A DNA stretch of 7,122 bases from Opitutia bacterium UBA6410 (GTDB lineage Bacteria > Verrucomicrobiota > Verrucomicrobiia > Opitutales > Intestinicryptomonadaceae), in NCBI GenBank assembly GCA_002437405.1, contig DJPO01000036.1, positions 1 through 7,122 of the forward strand, written 5' to 3'. A program made the position numbers and the translations under genes. Positions 4,773-7,122 of this stretch are shown one piece after another (within the stretch, counting starts at the first letter, position 1; each line of letters opens with the position of its first letter). Under the pieces are notes generated by a model. The model worked only from the letters and a program-made list of their open reading frames with translations. It did no database searches and was not told where the DNA came from.

Positions 4773-7122
4773 TGACATATCGCGTTCAAATAAAAAAACT
4801 TTTCGCCGCCGTCGGGATTTTCCTCGCCGCCGCTACGGGCGAATCTTTTCCGCTGCTCGGGGGAAATACGGCTATAGTCGAAAACGGGAACGCCGACATT
4901 GAAATCGTCCTGCCGAACGACGTCCGCAAAGAAGACGCAACCGCCGCGAACGTGCTGGCGGAGAACCTCGCAAAGCTCGCGCGAAGCGGAAACATAAAAG
5001 TTTCGTACATCGAAAAAAAGGAAAGCGCGCGGACTAAAATTTTCCTGAAAAAGACGGAGCGCAAATTGGGAGAATATTTTTTCGACGGCGGAAAAATTTC
5101 GGTTCGCGCAAAGTCGGGGAATATCGAAATCGCTTACCCCGACGAAACCCGCGCGCTCAACGCCGTCGGGCTCTTCCTTCGCAAATTCTGCGGTATGCGC
5201 TTTTACGCGCCTTCGGAAGTCGGCACATATTACGTCAAGCGCGACGACTTTTTTATCGAAAACACATACCGAGAATTTCCCGACGCTTTTGCCCTTGCCG
5301 AAATTTATGTCCCAATCATCGACAAAGAAAGGCGCGCGCAAGTCGAAATTTGGCGACGCCTCAACGGCTTGCACGCCATGCTCGGGGGATTTTCCCACAA
5401 CTTTTCGCGAATCTTCGACGCCGAATTTCTGGACGCGCACCCGCAAATGAAGGCGCAAAAATCCGACGGCACGCCCAAAACATTCGCCCAGCCCGACATT
5501 TTGAACCCGATTGCCGCAGTTAGGGCGGCGGAAAAGGCGGACGAGTTTTTTTCGAAAAATCCGCGCCTTAAAATTTTCCCGATGGGGATAGAAGACACTT
5601 CGGAATTCGACGAGCGCGCCGAGACGCAAAAGCTCAAACGCGGTTATTTTCGCGGCTTTCCCGACTACTCCGACGTAGTTTTTAAATTTTCGTCCGACGC
5701 TGCGGAAAAAATTGCCCGCCGCCACCCAGATAAATTCGTCGGAGCGCTCGCATACCTCGCGTGCGAAAATCCGCCTACGCGCCCGATTCCCGAAAACCTC
5801 GTGCCGTTTTTCACGACAGACCGCGCAAATTATTTCGACAAACAATACAAAGAGCAGGATTTTCGGACGCTTGAAAAGTGGGGAAAACGCGCAAAGAACT
5901 TCGGAATCTACGACTATGCCTACGGCGTTCCGTATTTTTTCCCGCGCGAAATCGGGAAGGCGGTTTCGGAGGGTATCGCAGCCGCCCACAAAGCGGGCGC
6001 GCGCGCGTATTATGCCGAACTCTACCCCGTTTTTGCGTACGACATAAAAAAAGCGGCAGTCATATTTGCGTCCCTCGAAAATCCGAACGAGCCCGACATC
6101 GCCCAAAAGACCGAAGACGAATTTTACGACAAATTTTTCGGCGCGGCAGGCAAAGGCGTGCGCAAGTTTTTTGGAATCGCCGAAAACGCGTGGTTTGAAA
6201 AGCGGGCGCGGCGCGGCGATGCACTCAGGTGGTTGTCGCTCTTCAAGCTCGAAAGCTCCTCCGAGATTTTCGACGAATCCGACATTGCGGGAATGGAAGC
6301 CGCGCTCGCCGAGGCCGAAAGCACGGCGGACAACCAAACTATTTACCAAAAACGCGTGAACGCGCTGCGTGTTGCGTTCGATTTCGGGAAAAAATGCGAC
6401 GCGGTCTACCGCAAAAAGAAAAACCTATTTTCGCTCTTGGACAAATCCGCCGCGCCCGAAAAAATTTTAAATGCACTCGCCGAGCTTGACCGCGCCGAGC
6501 TTGAAAAAAACGAGGCTTTTGAAATTTTGAAAGCCGACGAAACATACCCGCAAAGAAATATGGATTTGATGTTTTCGGAAAATTTTTCGCCGAAGCTACG
6601 CGCCTGCGTCTACCTAATCAAAAATGGCGTCGCGCCCGAAAAATTCGAAAATTTCGTCCCCCGCAAAACGCTCGAAACCGCGCTGAAAATCTTCGCAGAC
6701 GCCCCGAATCTCCTCGGCAAAGACGGCTCTTTCGAAGACGCGGAATATTCCGAAAACTCGGAGGCAGGCCGCAGGTGGTATCCGCTGCAATTCGACTATG
6801 ACGGTCATTATATGCGCATAAAATCCGCCGCCGCGCGTTCGGGAAAATTCGGGCTCGAGTTCGCAATGTGCGAAAATTCGGCCATATCCCGCGCGATAAA
6901 AATTTCCGAAGGGCAAGCCGTAGCGTTTGACGGATTTTTTAGGGGCAAAATTTCGGCGGGCACGGCGTGTTATGCGACAATCGTGTTTTTCGACAAATCG
7001 GGAAAAATATTGGGGCGCGAATCGAGCATTCTACCGACAACCGATTCCGAAAAATTTTCGGAATTTCTCGCGGCGGGCGTTGCGCCTCAAGGCTCGGCGG
7101 TTGCCGTTGCGAGCTTTTTTGC
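4772..7122 (+). CDS. Exported DUF4838 glycoside hydrolase-like protein (3' partial)
   Basis: At least 783 residues are encoded before the window ends, with no stop codon. Residues 1-24 form a Sec-type signal (R4, K8, K9, then LFAAVGIFLAAA at 10-21). There is no lipobox cysteine. Residues 32-165 resemble the alpha/beta N-terminal domain common before glycoside hydrolase barrels, including ALNAVGLFLRKFCGMRFYAPSE (128-149). Residues 170-475 match the DUF4838 pattern: IWRRLNG (193-199), FSHNFSRIF (207-215), LAYLACENPPTRP (326-338), YDYAYGVPYFFP (380-391), AYYAELYPVFAYD (412-424) and an AENAW element (470-474). A helical stretch (500-645) leads to a jelly-roll-like end from about 648 (DGSFED, then GRRWYP) that resembles a carbohydrate-binding module. 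In many relatives I recall a Cys-x-Cys motif after the barrel strand near residue 270; here it reads MGIEDTSEFDERAE. A role on polysaccharide outside the cytoplasm is inferred; the substrate is unknown. Confidence 0.85.
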   Translation, partial: MTYRVQIKKLFAAVGIFLAAATGESFPLLGGNTAIVENGNADIEIVLPNDVRKEDATAANVLAENLAKLARSGNIKVSYIEKKESARTKIFLKKTERKLGEYFFDGGKISVRAKSGNIEIAYPDETRALNAVGLFLRKFCGMRFYAPSEVGTYYVKRDDFFIENTYREFPDAFALAEIYVPIIDKERRAQVEIWRRLNGLHAMLGGFSHNFSRIFDAEFLDAHPQMKAQKSDGTPKTFAQPDILNPIAAVRAAEKADEFFSKNPRLKIFPMGIEDTSEFDERAETQKLKRGYFRGFPDYSDVVFKFSSDAAEKIARRHPDKFVGALAYLACENPPTRPIPENLVPFFTTDRANYFDKQYKEQDFRTLEKWGKRAKNFGIYDYAYGVPYFFPREIGKAVSEGIAAAHKAGARAYYAELYPVFAYDIKKAAVIFASLENPNEPDIAQKTEDEFYDKFFGAAGKGVRKFFGIAENAWFEKRARRGDALRWLSLFKLESSSEIFDESDIAGMEAALAEAESTADNQTIYQKRVNALRVAFDFGKKCDAVYRKKKNLFSLLDKSAAPEKILNALAELDRAELEKNEAFEILKADETYPQRNMDLMFSENFSPKLRACVYLIKNGVAPEKFENFVPRKTLETALKIFADAPNLLGKDGSFEDAEYSENSEAGRRWYPLQFDYDGHYMRIKSAAARSGKFGLEFAMCENSAISRAIKISEGQAVAFDGFFRGKISAGTACYATIVFFDKSGKILGRESSILPTTDSEKFSEFLAAGVAPQGSAVAVASFF

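Noticed and set aside
4769..6349. 526-codon open frame on the minus strand
   Set aside because: It lies entirely opposite the DUF4838 gene, whose + strand translation shows a signal peptide and family motifs. The minus-strand product is low-complexity in character (rich in F, V, R, G) with no recognisable domain; GC-biased third positions commonly leave such antisense frames open.

Overview
The window looks like a chromosomal segment of a moderately GC-balanced Gram-negative bacterium, most likely from the Verrucomicrobiota/Lentisphaerota group and possibly Opitutae-like. That placement is inferred from the short bS18 protein, the style of the HisI and DnaN proteins, and a DUF4838-type secreted glycosidase-like protein, a family I associate with that superphylum. 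No 16S rRNA or other decisive marker is present, so ranks below phylum are not supported. There is no sign of a phage, plasmid, insertion sequence or CRISPR array.

Layout. Positions 1-240 are non-coding and palindrome-rich. They are followed by a two-gene + strand unit: rpsR (ribosomal protein bS18, 241-426) and a Sua5-type threonylcarbamoyl-AMP synthase (448-1401), both serving translation. Positions 1402-1831 hold a dense mosaic of palindromic repeats. This includes a 126-nt near-perfect long inverted repeat that ends at the stop codon of a small convergent minus-strand gene for a one-helix membrane protein (1832-2056). Next come hisI (2178-2609, histidine biosynthesis) and dnaN (2652-3782, DNA polymerase sliding clamp) on the + strand, ending in a clear intrinsic terminator (3793-3821). 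The last unit is an unrecognised membrane-anchored protein (3909-4772). It overlaps by one base (TAATG) a large exported DUF4838 protein that starts at 4772 and runs off the window end.

How the parts relate. The housekeeping genes (bS18, TsaC/Sua5, HisI, DnaN) are complete and look functional, but no single pathway links them. The most distinctive coding feature is the coupled membrane protein/DUF4838 pair, which suggests an envelope or polysaccharide-related role. The most distinctive non-coding feature is the family of modular hairpins. At least three copies of a two-hairpin module, two copies of one exact palindrome arm pair, and full, half and fragmentary copies of a long palindrome share the two large intergenic regions. 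Their stems differ in sequence yet keep base-pairing, which is the signature of a structured, REP/MITE-like dispersed element.

The long minus-strand open frames opposite dnaN/hisI and opposite the DUF4838 gene are best read as by-products of codon bias, not genes.
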